Positions 44,832-59,557 of a stretch of 64,000 nt of DNA are shown piece after piece (positions within the stretch are counted from its first letter, which is position 1; each line of letters begins with the position of its first letter). Made by a program: the position numbers and the translations under genes. Origin of the DNA: Vannielia litorea (GTDB taxonomy: Bacteria > Pseudomonadota > Alphaproteobacteria > Rhodobacterales > Rhodobacteraceae); contig NZ_FSRL01000001.1 of the NCBI RefSeq assembly GCF_900142295.1, positions 2,666,001-2,730,000 of the forward strand, in the 5' to 3' direction. The notes beneath the pieces were generated by a model that ran no database searches, was not told where the DNA came from, and saw only the letters and a list, made by a program, of their open reading frames with translations.

Positions 44832-45912
44832 TTCACGTCGGTCCGGATGTAGCGGCGCCCGAGTTCGGCGCCGTCGCGGCGGTGGATCACCGTGCCGCTG
44901 TAGGTGCCCCAGGGCCAGCCGGCGGCGGGGGTGCGCTTGCCGTAGGCGCGCAGCACGAAGGGCTGAGCCTTATCAAGCACGTCGGTGTGGCGGCCGATCT
45001 CGCCCTCGGGGCCTTCGAAGATGATCTCGATCTCGTCGCCCGGCTCGCCCGCGAAGGCATAACCCCAGATCACCATGGCGGGCGCCTTGGGGGCGGTGAC
45101 GGCGGCGGTGGGCAGGCCGCTGCGGACCTCGGCGATGGTGGGCACGCGGTCGGTGAGCCCGACGGCGATGAGGCCGCCGGGCACATAGGCCGGGGGCTCC
45201 AGCCAGAGGCCGGTGCGCCCGCCGGGCATGGCGCGGGGGGTATCCTCGGTGCTGGTGGTCTCGGGGGCGGTGTCTTGGGTCGCGCCCTCCTCGGCGGGCA
45301 GGGCGCAGGCCGGGGCCGGGCCGGGCTCGGGCGCGAAGGGATCGCGCGCCTCGGTGCCCTCGCGGAGCGTCAGGTGGAGGTGCGGAAAGCTCGCGCGGCC
45401 CGACATGCCCACCAGCCCCAGCGGCGTGCCCATCGCCACGCGCTGCCCCTCCTCGACCACCACGGACCCCTGCCGCAGATGGCAGTACTGGGTGGTCCAG
45501 CCATCGCCGTGGTCGATCACCACGCCATTGCCGCAGTCGCGGCCCTGTAGGTCTGGCGCGTTTTCGGCGAGCGAGGAGATGTCGGCCATGCCGTCGCGGA
45601 TGCCGAGCACGGTGCCGGGCGCGGCGGCCACCACGGTGACGCCCGCGCTCACCTCGGCGAGGGTGGCCACGGCAAAGTCTGTGCCGCTGTGGCCATCGTT
45701 GGCGAGCGCCCCGCAGGCATGGTCCTGCACCGCGCCCTCCTTCGGGTCGCGGTCGAAATACTGCTGGATGTAGCAGCTGCGGCCCAGCGTGCAGTCGACC
45801 GGCAGGCCGAGCAGCGGCGGGCCGGCGAGGAGCGGCGAGGGCAGAAGGGAGAGGGCCAGAACGTGCAAAGGGAGCGCCCGTGAGCGCTCCCTGCTGTTGT
45901 CTGGCCGTGCCG

Positions 45913-45916
<4 letters not shown>
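44828..45916 (-). CDS. M23 family metallopeptidase (LytM-like), exported
   Basis: 362 residues. A probable signal peptide has a long Arg-rich head (MTARPDNSRERSRALPLHVL) before the hydrophobic core. The LytM domain holds the zinc ligands H76 and D80 in GHSGTD, H146 in CHLRQG and H179/H181 in FPHLHL. It likely cuts peptidoglycan cross-links. The C-terminal ~150 residues have no clear match. The start overlaps the clpA stop by ATGA, but a terminator-like hairpin lies inside the first codons, so a later start near TTG 45868 is conceivable. Confidence 0.85.
45870..45891 (-). terminator. terminator-like hairpin inside the M23 gene start, after clpA
   Basis: GGGAGCGC / GCGCTCCC is a perfect 8-bp stem with a 6-nt loop, 22 bp after the clpA stop and followed on the minus strand by TTTGC. 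It falls in codons ~9-16 of the M23 frame. Confidence 0.5.
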
Positions 45917-48249
<2,333 letters not shown>

Positions 48250-48314
48250 GCTGAGTGCTCCTTTCCCTTGTGGACGAGGAGGGCGGGGCCCGTCCTTGAC
48301 CGTGGCCTCATATG

Positions 48315-48341
48315 ATTAAAGTTCGGTGGAAAACCCGAACC
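48315..48341 (-). terminator. terminator candidate of gloB
   Basis: On the minus strand AAGGTTCGG pairs with CCGAACTTT (one wobble) around a GTTTTCCA loop, about 120 bp after the gloB stop and just before the clpA promoter zone. Confidence 0.4.
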
Positions 48342-48460
48342 TTCAAGTGTTTTGTGAGAGATTTTTCACGCGGAGGGCCGATTTGCACGAATTGTGATCG
48401 GGATGTCCGGGTGCCTCGTCACACCCTTTCGGGCGCTGGCGGCAATATAGGTGCTTTCTC

Positions 48461-49222
48461 TCAAAATGCATCCTTTCTCCGCCGGATTTCGGCGAAAACC
48501 TCTGCATCCGACGCGCTTTCCATCCCGAGTGTTGCGCGGATACCCGGATCGCCGCAGCGCAGAAACGGGTTGGTCGCCAGTTCCTCGGCGAGGGCCACCT
48601 GGGCGGTCGGCTGACCGGCCTCACGCGCTTCTGCCACTTTTTTAATCCGTTTCTGCAACGCCGGGTTGTCGGGGTCGATCGTCAGGGCGAAGCGGCCGTT
48701 GCCGGTGGTGTATTCGTGGCCGGAGTAGACCATGGTTTCGGGCGGCAGGGCGGCGAGCTTTTGCAGGCTGGCGTGCATCTGCTTCATGGTCCCCTCGAAC
48801 ACGCGGCCGCAACCCAGCGCCATCAGGCTGTCGGCGGTGAAGAGCGCGCCGGCGTTGGCGAAGTGGAAGGCGAGATGGCCCAAGGTGTGGCCGGGCACCT
48901 CGAGCGGTTCGGTATAGCCCTCGCCCTCGCCGCCGTTCATGCCCTCGGCAAGACCCATGTCGAGCGGCGGCAGCTTGGCTTCCTCCGCCTTGGGGCCCAT
49001 GACCTTGAGGCCATACTTCGCCCGCAGCTCCTCGACCCCGCCGACGTGGTCGTGGTGGTGGTGGGTGATCATCAGGACGCCGGGCTGCCAGCCTCTCGCC
49101 TCCACCGCGTCGATGATCGGGCCGGCCTCGGGCGCGTCGATCAGGCACACGCCGTCCGGCCCCTTCACCACATAGGCGTAGTTGTCGGAGAGGCAGGGGA
49201 CGGTAAGGATCTCTAGGGGCAT
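48461..49222 (-). CDS. gloB: hydroxyacylglutathione hydrolase (glyoxalase II)
   Basis: 253 residues. It hydrolyses S-lactoylglutathione to lactate and glutathione, finishing methylglyoxal detoxification. The metallo-beta-lactamase zinc motif [10 protein letters not shown] lies near residues 52-61, [10 protein letters not shown] near 110, and [10 protein letters not shown] near 165; the C-terminal HAGH domain ends with a typical basic helix. Start at 49222 ([11 protein letters not shown]) is the family start. Divergent from a methyltransferase gene with 65 bp between. Confidence 0.95.
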   Translation of the reverse strand: MPLEILTVPCLSDNYAYVVKGPDGVCLIDAPEAGPIIDAVEARGWQPGVLMITHHHHDHVGGVEELRAKYGLKVMGPKAEEAKLPPLDMGLAEGMNGGEGEGYTEPLEVPGHTLGHLAFHFANAGALFTADSLMALGCGRVFEGTMKQMHASLQKLAALPPETMVYSGHEYTTGNGRFALTIDPDNPALQKRIKKVAEAREAGQPTAQVALAEELATNPFLRCGDPGIRATLGMESASDAEVFAEIRRRKDAF

Positions 49223-49287
49223 GGCGTTTCCTTCAAGCCTTGGTATGGTCTTGCCAGACTGTCCCACACGAGGGCGACCGGCAACCG

Positions 49288-50034
49288 ATGCATCTGGATG
49301 TTCTCGACCTGAGAAACTTCTACTATCGCACCCAGCTAGGGCGCGTGGCGCAGCGGGCAATCCGGGATCAGGTTGTCAGCCTCTGGCCGGAGGCCAAGGC
49401 GCAGACGGTCGTGGGCTACGGTTTTGCGGTGCCGCTGCTGCGCCCCTACCTGGCGGATGCGCGGCGGGTGATGGCGCTGATGCCGGGTGCGCAGGGCGTG
49501 GCGCCCTGGCCCGCAGGCGGACCCAACCATTCGGTGCTGGTGGAAGAGACCCTCTGGCCAGTCACCACCGGCATGGTCGACAAGCTGGTCTGCCTGCACG
49601 GGCTCGACACCACCGACGACCCGGCGCGGCTGCTGGGAGAGATGCACCGGGTGCTCGGGCCGGGCGGGCGGGCGGTGTTCATCGTGCCCAACCGCGCGGG
49701 GCTCTGGGCGCGGCGCGACGTGACGCCCTTCGGCTTTGGCCGGCCCTACTCGCTGAGCCAGCTGGAGGCGCTGCTGCGCAACAACGGCTTCGTGCCCGAG
49801 CGCCACCTGGCGGCGCTCTTCAGCCCGCCGAGCCACCGGCGGTTCTGGGTGAAGTCCTCGAACTTCTGGGAGCGCACCGGGCGGAGGATCTCGAGCTACC
49901 TTGCGGGCGGGGTGTTCATCGTCGAGGCCAGCAAGCGGGTCTATGCGCCGGGGGGCGACGCGCAGAGGGTGCGGTCGCGCCAGCGCAGGCCGGTGCTGGA
50001 GGGGGCGGTGCAGCCGGGGGTGGAACCCGCCTGA
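49288..50034 (+). CDS. class I SAM-dependent methyltransferase-like protein
   Basis: 248 residues. A Rossmann-like fold is suggested by [17 protein letters not shown] (in place of the usual SAM motif I, so the Gly pattern is weak), [39 protein letters not shown] (typical of the methyltransferase_11 group) and a C-terminal region with [15 protein letters not shown]. In rhodobacteria such proteins are found next to gloB. The substrate is unknown. The weak motif I means SAM binding should be tested rather than assumed. Confidence 0.72.
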   Translation: MHLDVLDLRNFYYRTQLGRVAQRAIRDQVVSLWPEAKAQTVVGYGFAVPLLRPYLADARRVMALMPGAQGVAPWPAGGPNHSVLVEETLWPVTTGMVDKLVCLHGLDTTDDPARLLGEMHRVLGPGGRAVFIVPNRAGLWARRDVTPFGFGRPYSLSQLEALLRNNGFVPERHLAALFSPPSHRRFWVKSSNFWERTGRRISSYLAGGVFIVEASKRVYAPGGDAQRVRSRQRRPVLEGAVQPGVEPA

Positions 50035-50435
50035 AGCGGGGCGCGAGGCCGGATGGCCCCGCGGCAGGTGCGATGCCGCAGGTGCGAACGCGGGGCCCGG
50101 CCGCCGGCAGCCACTCCCCCTGCCGTCCGATCTCTGGCCAAGCCTCTGGCAATGCTCGCAGAATCCTCGGCGCCGACACGGTATACGATTGCATTCCGCA
50201 CATTCGGAGATTCCCTCCCCTGCCCTGCGTCCAAATGTAACCAAACTGTCGCACCACCCATAAGACATTGAAATTGCGAATTTTTACGCTCACGCCAGCG
50301 CGATTTAAACCTGTTGCGAGCCCATAAACCGTCTGCTAGACACCCCTCGACTTCGGGGAGCGCCGGGAACGGCCATGCCCGATTTATGCCCAGAGCCCAC
50401 GTGAAACCGGGCCAAACCGACAACGAGGGGTGGAC
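50035..50435. other. gene-free leader region of the atp operon
   Basis: 401 bp. The first half is GC-rich with no feature I can support. The second half (about 50200-50345) is much richer in A/T and carries the likely promoter. I see no small gene here. Confidence 0.6.
50314..50342 (+). promoter_or_regulatory. candidate atp operon promoter
   Basis: TTGCGA (50314-50319) and TAGACA (50337-50342) are 17 bp apart, giving a leader of about 85 nt before atpH. The pair resembles sigma70 promoters of related bacteria; the call rests on spacing and sequence only. Confidence 0.4.
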
Positions 50436-50995
50436 GTGTCCGAGACGGCTTCGATATCCGCAAGCATCGCCGCGCGCTACGCATCAGCGCTCTTCGACCT
50501 CGCCAAGAGCGACAAGAAACTCAAAGCCCTGGACAGTGACGCCGAGACCCTCGGCGCGGCGCTCGAGGAGAGCGACGCTTTCCGGGAGCTGATCTCCAAC
50601 CCCGTCTACACCCGCGCCGAACAGGAAGCCGGCGTGACGGCGGTGGCCAGGAAGATGGGCCTCGACGGCCTGACCACCTCGACGCTGGGCCTGATGGCGC
50701 AGAACCGTCGCCTCTTTGCCCTGCCCCAGCTGGTCAAGGCGCTGAAGGCGATGATCGCCGAGGAAAAGGGCGAAGTGACCGCAGAGGTCACCTCGGCCAA
50801 GGCGCTCACCGCCACCCAGCAGAAGAAGCTCGCCGAAACCCTCGCCAAGAAGGTCGGCAAGGACGTGAAACTCGAGATGCGCGTCGATGAAGCCCTGATT
50901 GGCGGCCTCGTCGTGAAACTCGGCTCGCAGATGATCGACAGCTCGATCCGCTCGAAGCTGTCTTCCCTCCAGAACGCAATGAAAGAGGTCGGCTA

Positions 50996-50996
<1 letters not shown>
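50436..50996 (+). CDS. atpH: ATP synthase F1 subunit delta
   Basis: 186 residues from GTG 50436 ([20 protein letters not shown]), with GAGG 8 nt upstream; a GTG two codons earlier is too close to that site. The delta subunit joins the F1 head to the peripheral stalk. The OSCP/delta domain is visible in [11 protein letters not shown] at the start and the C-terminal [32 protein letters not shown]. First gene of atpHAGDC; its stop shares one base with the atpA start. Confidence 0.96.
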
Positions 50997-52534
<1,538 letters not shown>

Positions 52535-52555
52535 ACCTGAGGCAGGAGCAAACCG

Positions 52556-54881
<2,326 letters not shown>

Positions 54882-54890
54882 TCTTGACCG

Positions 54891-54955
54891 CCTCCCACCC
54901 CGCCTCCCCTCCCCTCACCACGACTGGTGAACCGGACGGAAGGCGGGGCGGGAGG
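54891..54955 (+). promoter_or_regulatory. nested hairpin between atpD and atpC
   Basis: CCTCCCACCCCGCCT (54891-54905) pairs with AGGCGGGGCGGGAGG (54941-54955), 14 of 15 positions. Inside the 35-nt loop TCACCA-CGAC-TGGTGA forms another perfect 6-bp stem. It fills most of the 99-bp gap before atpC and could slow polymerase, protect or process the mRNA, or reduce atpC expression. Confidence 0.65.
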
Positions 54956-54980
54956 TTGGCGCTAAAATAGGGAGCCTGAA

Positions 54981-55397
54981 ATGGCCGATACCATGCAATT
55001 CGATCTGGTTTCGCCCGAGCGTCGGCTCGCGTCGCTGGCCGTGCGCGAAGTTCAGATCCCCGGTGCCGAAGGCGACCTGACTGCCATGCCGCAGCACAGC
55101 CCGATGATCACCACCCTGCGCCCCGGTCTGCTGACCGTGAAGGCGGAGGACGGCTCGGAGCAGAAATACGCCGTGATCGGCGGTTTTGCCGAGATCACCG
55201 CCGAGGGCACCACCGTTCTGGCCGAACACGCCGTGCCGGCCGAGGAAATGACCGCCGAGGCGCTCGAGGAGTTTCTCACCGACGCGGCTGCCGCGCGGGA
55301 CAACGCCACGCCGGAAGACCTGGACGCGCTGGCCAAGACCGCGGCCGACATCGCCGCGCTCGGCAACGAGCTTGGCCTCTCGGTGCGCAGCGCCTGA
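54981..55397 (+). CDS. atpC: ATP synthase F1 subunit epsilon
   Basis: 138 residues. The rotor subunit that can inhibit ATP hydrolysis. The N-terminal beta-sandwich (MQFDLVSPERRLASLAVREVQIPGAEGDLTAMPQHSPMIT) is complete; the C-terminal helical part is present but weakly conserved, as is usual in alphaproteobacteria. GGAG 7 nt before the ATG. A good terminator follows, ending the F1 operon. Confidence 0.97.
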   Translation: MADTMQFDLVSPERRLASLAVREVQIPGAEGDLTAMPQHSPMITTLRPGLLTVKAEDGSEQKYAVIGGFAEITAEGTTVLAEHAVPAEEMTAEALEEFLTDAAAARDNATPEDLDALAKTAADIAALGNELGLSVRSA

Positions 55398-55426
55398 CCT
55401 GACCGGGCGAAACACCGGAATTCAGA

Positions 55427-55454
55427 AGGCCCTGTCGAGAAATCGACGGGGCCT
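55427..55454 (+). terminator. terminator of the atp operon
   Basis: AGGCCCTGTCGA pairs with TCGACGGGGCCT (one G-U pair) around a GAAA tetraloop, 30 bp after the atpC stop, with moderately T-rich bases after it. Confidence 0.8.
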
Positions 55455-55529
55455 ATTAGGTTTCGGTTCCAATTTTCGCCCAAATCTTTTTTTATCGACG
55501 GACCAGGGAAACGGGTTTTGACGAACTGA

Positions 55530-55880
55530 ATGAAGAGATTGCGCAATCACCTGGTCGGGGTCGATGAGGGCTCCGTCGTCCTGTTCTCGGATTTCGAGGA
55601 CGGCGGCGAGATGTGGACCGGCACCGGCCCGCGCCAGTCGCGCCGGGCGATCAGCTTCAGCGAAGGCTTTCGCACGGCTCCCACGGTGGTGGTCAATCTC
55701 AGCATGTGGGACATGGACCAGAAGACCAACCAGCGCGCCGACATCTCCGCCGAGGAGATCACCGAGGAGGGGTTCGAGATTGTCTTCCGGACCTGGGGCG
55801 ACACGCGGGTGGCCCGCGTGCGGGCGAGCTGGATGGCGATCGGCGAATTGCGCCACGAGGACGACTGGGACTTGTATTGA
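55530..55880 (+). CDS. H-type lectin domain protein
   Basis: 116 residues. The whole protein fits the H-type lectin fold: EGSVVLFSDFEDGGEMWTG at residues 13-31, RAISFSEGFRTAPTVVVNLSMWDMD in the middle and FRTWGDTRVARVRASWMAIGE near the end, the pattern of six-stranded GalNAc-binding lectins such as discoidin and snail agglutinin. There is no signal peptide, so it is probably cytosolic or surface-released by other means. It lies 133 bp after atpC, past the terminator, so it is likely its own unit. Role unknown. Confidence 0.85.
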   Translation: MKRLRNHLVGVDEGSVVLFSDFEDGGEMWTGTGPRQSRRAISFSEGFRTAPTVVVNLSMWDMDQKTNQRADISAEEITEEGFEIVFRTWGDTRVARVRASWMAIGELRHEDDWDLY

Positions 55881-55973
55881 GGCGGCGGGGGGCGGTGCAA
55901 GGGCACGCCCTTCCGCGAGGCTCTCGCAGAAATTTCTCTTGCCCGAGCCGCGCGGCACGCGCCAAAAGCCCGC

Positions 55974-57170
55974 ATGTTCCGCAACAACGGCCCCCTCTTC
56001 TTCATCCTCGCCACCCTGATGCTCGACGCGATCGGGATCGGGATCGTGTTTCCGATCATGCCCGACCTGATGGCGCGGGTAGGCGCGGGCAACGTGGGCG
56101 AGGGCTCGCTCTGGGCCGGCGTGCTGATGGCGGCCTATGCCGGGGCGCAGTTTGTCTGCGGGCCGGTGGTTGGCTCGGTCTCCGACGCCTGGGGGCGCCG
56201 GCCGGTGCTGCTGGTGGCCCTGGCCTGCCTCGTGCTCGACTACGTGCTGATGGCGCTGGCCGATACCTTCTGGCTGCTGCTGATCGGGCGTACGCTGGCG
56301 GGCGTGGCGGGGGCGACCTACATCACCGCGACCGCCTATATCTCCGACATCACGCCGAGGGAGCAACGCGCGGCCCGGTTCGGGCTGATCGGCGCGGCCT
56401 TCGGCGTGGGCTTCGTTCTGGGGCCGGCGCTGGGAGGCGTGGTGGCGGGCTGGCACGTGACGGCCCCGTTCTGGGTGGCGGCGGCGCTGGCGGCGGCCAA
56501 CCTCGCGCTCGGGCTCTTCGTGCTGCCGGAATCGCTGGCCCCCGAGAACCGCAGGCCCTTCGGCGCACGCGATATCAACCCCTTCGCCAGCTTCCGGCGG
56601 GCCTTTGCCCTGCCCGGCCTGGCTCTGCCGCTGATCTGCCTCGCGCTCTTCGAGTTCGCCAACATGGTCTACCCGGTGCTCTGGGCCTTCTGGGGCAAGG
56701 CGGCGCTGGGGTGGAGCACGCTGGCCATCGGGCTCTCGCTCTCGGCCTACGGGGTGATGATGGCGCTGGCCCAGGCGGTGGTGATGCCGCAGCTCGTCGC
56801 ACGGCTCGGGGAGCGGCGCGTGGTGATCATGGGCCTCGCCGTCTCGGCCTTTTCGATGGTGGTGTTCGGCTTTGCCACGACGACCTGGGTGGTGATGCTG
56901 GTGATGCCGTTCTCGGCGCTCTCCGACATCGTGCCCCCGACCCTCACCGCGCTGGTCGCCAACAGTGCGGGAGAGGACGAGCAGGGCATGGTGCAGGGGG
57001 TGATCGCGGCGCTGGCCTCGCTGGCCGCCGTGCTCGCGCCGCTGATGTTCACGCCGCTGTTCCGGGCCTTCGCGGCGCAGGGCGCCCCGGTCTACTGGCC
57101 GGGCGCGCCCTTCGTGCTGGGCGCGCTGCTGGTGGCGGCGATCCTGCCAATGGTGGTACGGCGGGCGTGA
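55974..57170 (+). CDS. MFS transporter, TetA/TCR-like
   Basis: 398 residues with 12 helices. The first helix MLDAIGIGIVFPIMPDLM and motif A GSVSDAWGRRPVLL are typical of the tetracycline-proton antiporter branch (TCR/Tet) of the major facilitator superfamily; GRTLAGVAGATYITATAYISD follows. The relation to TetA is to the family, not proof of tetracycline export, and no TetR gene is adjacent. The ATG has no strong ribosome binding site. Confidence 0.88.
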   Translation: MFRNNGPLFFILATLMLDAIGIGIVFPIMPDLMARVGAGNVGEGSLWAGVLMAAYAGAQFVCGPVVGSVSDAWGRRPVLLVALACLVLDYVLMALADTFWLLLIGRTLAGVAGATYITATAYISDITPREQRAARFGLIGAAFGVGFVLGPALGGVVAGWHVTAPFWVAAALAAANLALGLFVLPESLAPENRRPFGARDINPFASFRRAFALPGLALPLICLALFEFANMVYPVLWAFWGKAALGWSTLAIGLSLSAYGVMMALAQAVVMPQLVARLGERRVVIMGLAVSAFSMVVFGFATTTWVVMLVMPFSALSDIVPPTLTALVANSAGEDEQGMVQGVIAALASLAAVLAPLMFTPLFRAFAAQGAPVYWPGAPFVLGALLVAAILPMVVRRA

Positions 57171-57182
57171 GCGACCCGGGCG

Positions 57183-57530
57183 TCAGGGCGCAACGAGGGC
57201 GCCGAGGCCGATGATCGTGGTCATGATGGCGATGAACACGACCCAGTGGAGCAGCGTCGACCTGCCCTGACGGGCGGGAGCCGCTGTTTTTCGGGCGCAG
57301 AGCGGGCAGATCGACTCTGAAGCCGGGATCGGGGCGGCGCAGAGGCGGCAGGCGGCGTCGGGGAGGAGCGGTTCACTGCGGGCGGGCGGGCGCGGCGGCG
57401 CTGGCACATCCCTGGGCTGCGGTGGTGTATAGGGCTCGCGCGCCCGCTTTGCGCGGAGCCGGGCGATACCCTTGAAGATCACCAGCAGGGCGCCGACGAG
57501 CGGCAACAGGCTGGCAACTTGTCCTGGCAT
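57183..57530 (-). CDS. small zinc-ribbon membrane protein
   Basis: 115 residues. A membrane helix near the N-terminus (VASLLPLVGALLVIF), a Pro/Arg-rich linker, a zinc-ribbon-like pair CRLCAAPIPASESICPLC near residues 62-79 (two CxxC knuckles), and a second hydrophobic helix at the end (LLHWVVFIAIMTTIIGLGAL). No family name I am sure of. It is convergent with the MFS gene, with 12 bp between the stops. Confidence 0.7.
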   Translation of the reverse strand: MPGQVASLLPLVGALLVIFKGIARLRAKRAREPYTPPQPRDVPAPPRPPARSEPLLPDAACRLCAAPIPASESICPLCARKTAAPARQGRSTLLHWVVFIAIMTTIIGLGALVAP

Positions 57531-57644
57531 GTCAATGTCCTGTCCGGAGGCCGAGGCCTTGCGGGGGGCTCACAGACACGGCGCAGCGGCACGAGACCAT
57601 GCGCGCCGGGATCTGCGATTGCCTGACCTGCAGGACCAGCGGGC

Positions 57645-57690
57645 CTCTCTCACTTGCCGCGGGAGGCTTTTCCTCCCGCGCAGGAGAGAG
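57645..57690. repeat. long two-part hairpin downstream of prs
   Basis: CGCGGGAGG pairs with CCTCCCGCG around CTTTT (57658-57680), and outside it CTCTCT (57645-57650) pairs with AGAGAG (57685-57690). It lies 67 bp after the prs stop on the minus strand and could end prs transcription, but there is no T-tract on that strand. The rest of the 226-bp gap holds nothing I recognise. Confidence 0.4.
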
Positions 57691-57756
57691 ATCGGGTGGG
57701 TCAGGCCGGCGTTCAAGGGCGCGGGGTGCGCGGGGCGAAGATTTGTTCGGCACCGC

Positions 57757-58779
57757 TCAGACGTCGGTGCCGTAGAAGCCTTCGTAGATTGGAACCAGCG
57801 TGTTGTGGTCGAAGAGCGAGGACACGCTGGTGCCCGACCAGATGTTGAGGATCGCCTGGGCGAACATCGGCGCGGTCGGCACGATGCGGATGTTCTTGCA
57901 GGCCTTCACGGCGGCGGTGGGCTCGATGGAGTCGGTGATCACCAGGCTCTTCATCACCGAATTGGTGATCCGTTCCACGGCCGGGCCGGAGAGCACGCCG
58001 TGGGAAATGTAGCTGTGGACCTCGGTCGCGCCGTTCTCCACCAGCACCTCGGCGGCCTTGCACAGCGTTCCCGCCGTATCGCAGATGTCGTCGACGATGA
58101 TGCAGACCTTGCCCTTCACATCGCCGATCACGGTCATCTCGGCCACTTCGCCGGGTTTCTCGCGGCGCTTGTCGACGATGGCGAGGGGCGCGCCGATCCG
58201 CTGGGCGAGCTCGCGGGCGCGGGCCACGCCGCCGACGTCGGGCGAGACCACCATCAGGTCTGAGAGCTTGTCCTTCATGTGGTGCTGGATATCGAGCGCG
58301 AAGATCGGGGAGGCATAGAGGTTGTCGACCGGAATGTCGAAAAAGCCCTGGATCTGGGCGGCGTGGAGATCCATCGTCAGCACCCGCTCGATGCCGGCTT
58401 CGGCGACCAGGTTGGCGACCAGCTTGGCGCTGATCGGCGTGCGGGCCTTGGTCCGGCGATCCTGCCGGGCATAGCCGAAGTAGGGGATCACGGCGGTGGT
58501 GCGGGCGGCCGAGGAGCGCTTGAGCGCGTCGGCCATGATGAGCAGCTCCATCAGGTTGTCGTTCGCCGGATTGGAGGTGGGCTGGATGATGAACATGTCC
58601 TCGCCGCGGACGTTCTCGTAGACTTCGACGAAGATTTCCTGGTCGTTGAACCGCTCGACCCGGGCATCGACCAGCCCCACGGTCATGCCGCGGTGCATCG
58701 ACATGCGCCGGCAGATCGCCTTGGCCAGCGGCAGGTTGGCATTGCCGGACATCAGTTTCGGTTCGGTCGGATTGGGCAT
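57757..58779 (-). CDS. prs: ribose-phosphate pyrophosphokinase
   Basis: 340 residues. It makes PRPP from ribose 5-phosphate and ATP for purine, pyrimidine, His, Trp and NAD synthesis. Motifs: [28 protein letters not shown] near the N-terminus, the catalytic flexible loop [17 protein letters not shown] near 112, [20 protein letters not shown] near 145, and the PRPP-binding [11 protein letters not shown] near 240. Start at 58779 ([10 protein letters not shown]) from family comparison. Divergent from the HCCA isomerase gene, about 95 bp between starts. Confidence 0.97.
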   Translation of the reverse strand: MPNPTEPKLMSGNANLPLAKAICRRMSMHRGMTVGLVDARVERFNDQEIFVEVYENVRGEDMFIIQPTSNPANDNLMELLIMADALKRSSAARTTAVIPYFGYARQDRRTKARTPISAKLVANLVAEAGIERVLTMDLHAAQIQGFFDIPVDNLYASPIFALDIQHHMKDKLSDLMVVSPDVGGVARARELAQRIGAPLAIVDKRREKPGEVAEMTVIGDVKGKVCIIVDDICDTAGTLCKAAEVLVENGATEVHSYISHGVLSGPAVERITNSVMKSLVITDSIEPTAAVKACKNIRIVPTAPMFAQAILNIWSGTSVSSLFDHNTLVPIYEGFYGTDV

Positions 58780-58874
58780 CGCGTGTCCCCTCGCGCGTGG
58801 CAGAATCGTAACGTTGACACCCCATAGCACCGGCCTACCGTCAGGGCCAGAAAGCCGCGCGCAGGGAGGTGCAA

Positions 58875-59468
58875 ATGCCGCATATCGACTACTTTTTCTC
58901 CACCATATCGCCGTTCACCTACCTCGCGGGCACGCGGCTGGAGTACATTGCCAACCGCGCGGGAGCGACGATCGCCTACAAGCCGGTGGATATCATGGCG
59001 CTCTTCGCCCGCACCGGCGGCACGCCGCCCGGCGAGCGGCACGAGAACCGCAAGGCCTACCGGATGCAGGAGCTGAAGCGGGCGGCGGCGAAGACCGGGC
59101 TGAAGATGAACTTCCAGCCTGCGCATTTTCCGACCAACGCGGCGCCATCGAGCTACGCGCTGATCGCCGCGCAGGCCGAGGGCGGCGGCAACCTGGGGGA
59201 CCTGGCGCATGGGCTGCTGCGTGCGGTCTGGGCCGAGGAGAAGGACATCGCGCAGGACGAGGTGATCAAGGCATGCCTCGAGGCGGCCGGCTTTGACCCC
59301 GGCATCGCCGACAGGGGGCTGCTCGCGGGCGCGGAGACCTATGGCCGCAACCTCGACGAGGCGGTGGAGCGGGGGGCCTTCGGCGCGCCGTTCTACATCA
59401 CCGACGACGACGAGCGGTTCTGGGGGCATGACCGGCTGAACGACCTGGCCGACCATCTGGGGGTTTGA
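58875..59468 (+). CDS. 2-hydroxychromene-2-carboxylate isomerase family protein
   Basis: 197 residues, DsbA/GST-kappa-like thioredoxin fold. The start [20 protein letters not shown] has the catalytic Ser (S in the F-S-x-x-S-P-F motif) of HCCA isomerase; [22 protein letters not shown] and [23 protein letters not shown] are also conserved. In naphthalene degraders it isomerises 2-hydroxychromene-2-carboxylate with glutathione; here the natural substrate is unknown. GGAGG lies 6 nt before ATG 58875. Confidence 0.9.
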   Translation: MPHIDYFFSTISPFTYLAGTRLEYIANRAGATIAYKPVDIMALFARTGGTPPGERHENRKAYRMQELKRAAAKTGLKMNFQPAHFPTNAAPSSYALIAAQAEGGGNLGDLAHGLLRAVWAEEKDIAQDEVIKACLEAAGFDPGIADRGLLAGAETYGRNLDEAVERGAFGAPFYITDDDERFWGHDRLNDLADHLGV

Positions 59469-59557
59469 GGCGCGACCACGGCCGCGCTTGACCCTCACGT
59501 CACCGCAGGGCAACTGTGGGGGTGACCGCAGCGCGGCGGGAGAGTTCGGCGCCGGGC

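Noticed and set aside
55974..57170. Tetracycline resistance determinant
   Set aside because: Only the transporter family matches; there is no divergent TetR gene and no mobile element around it.
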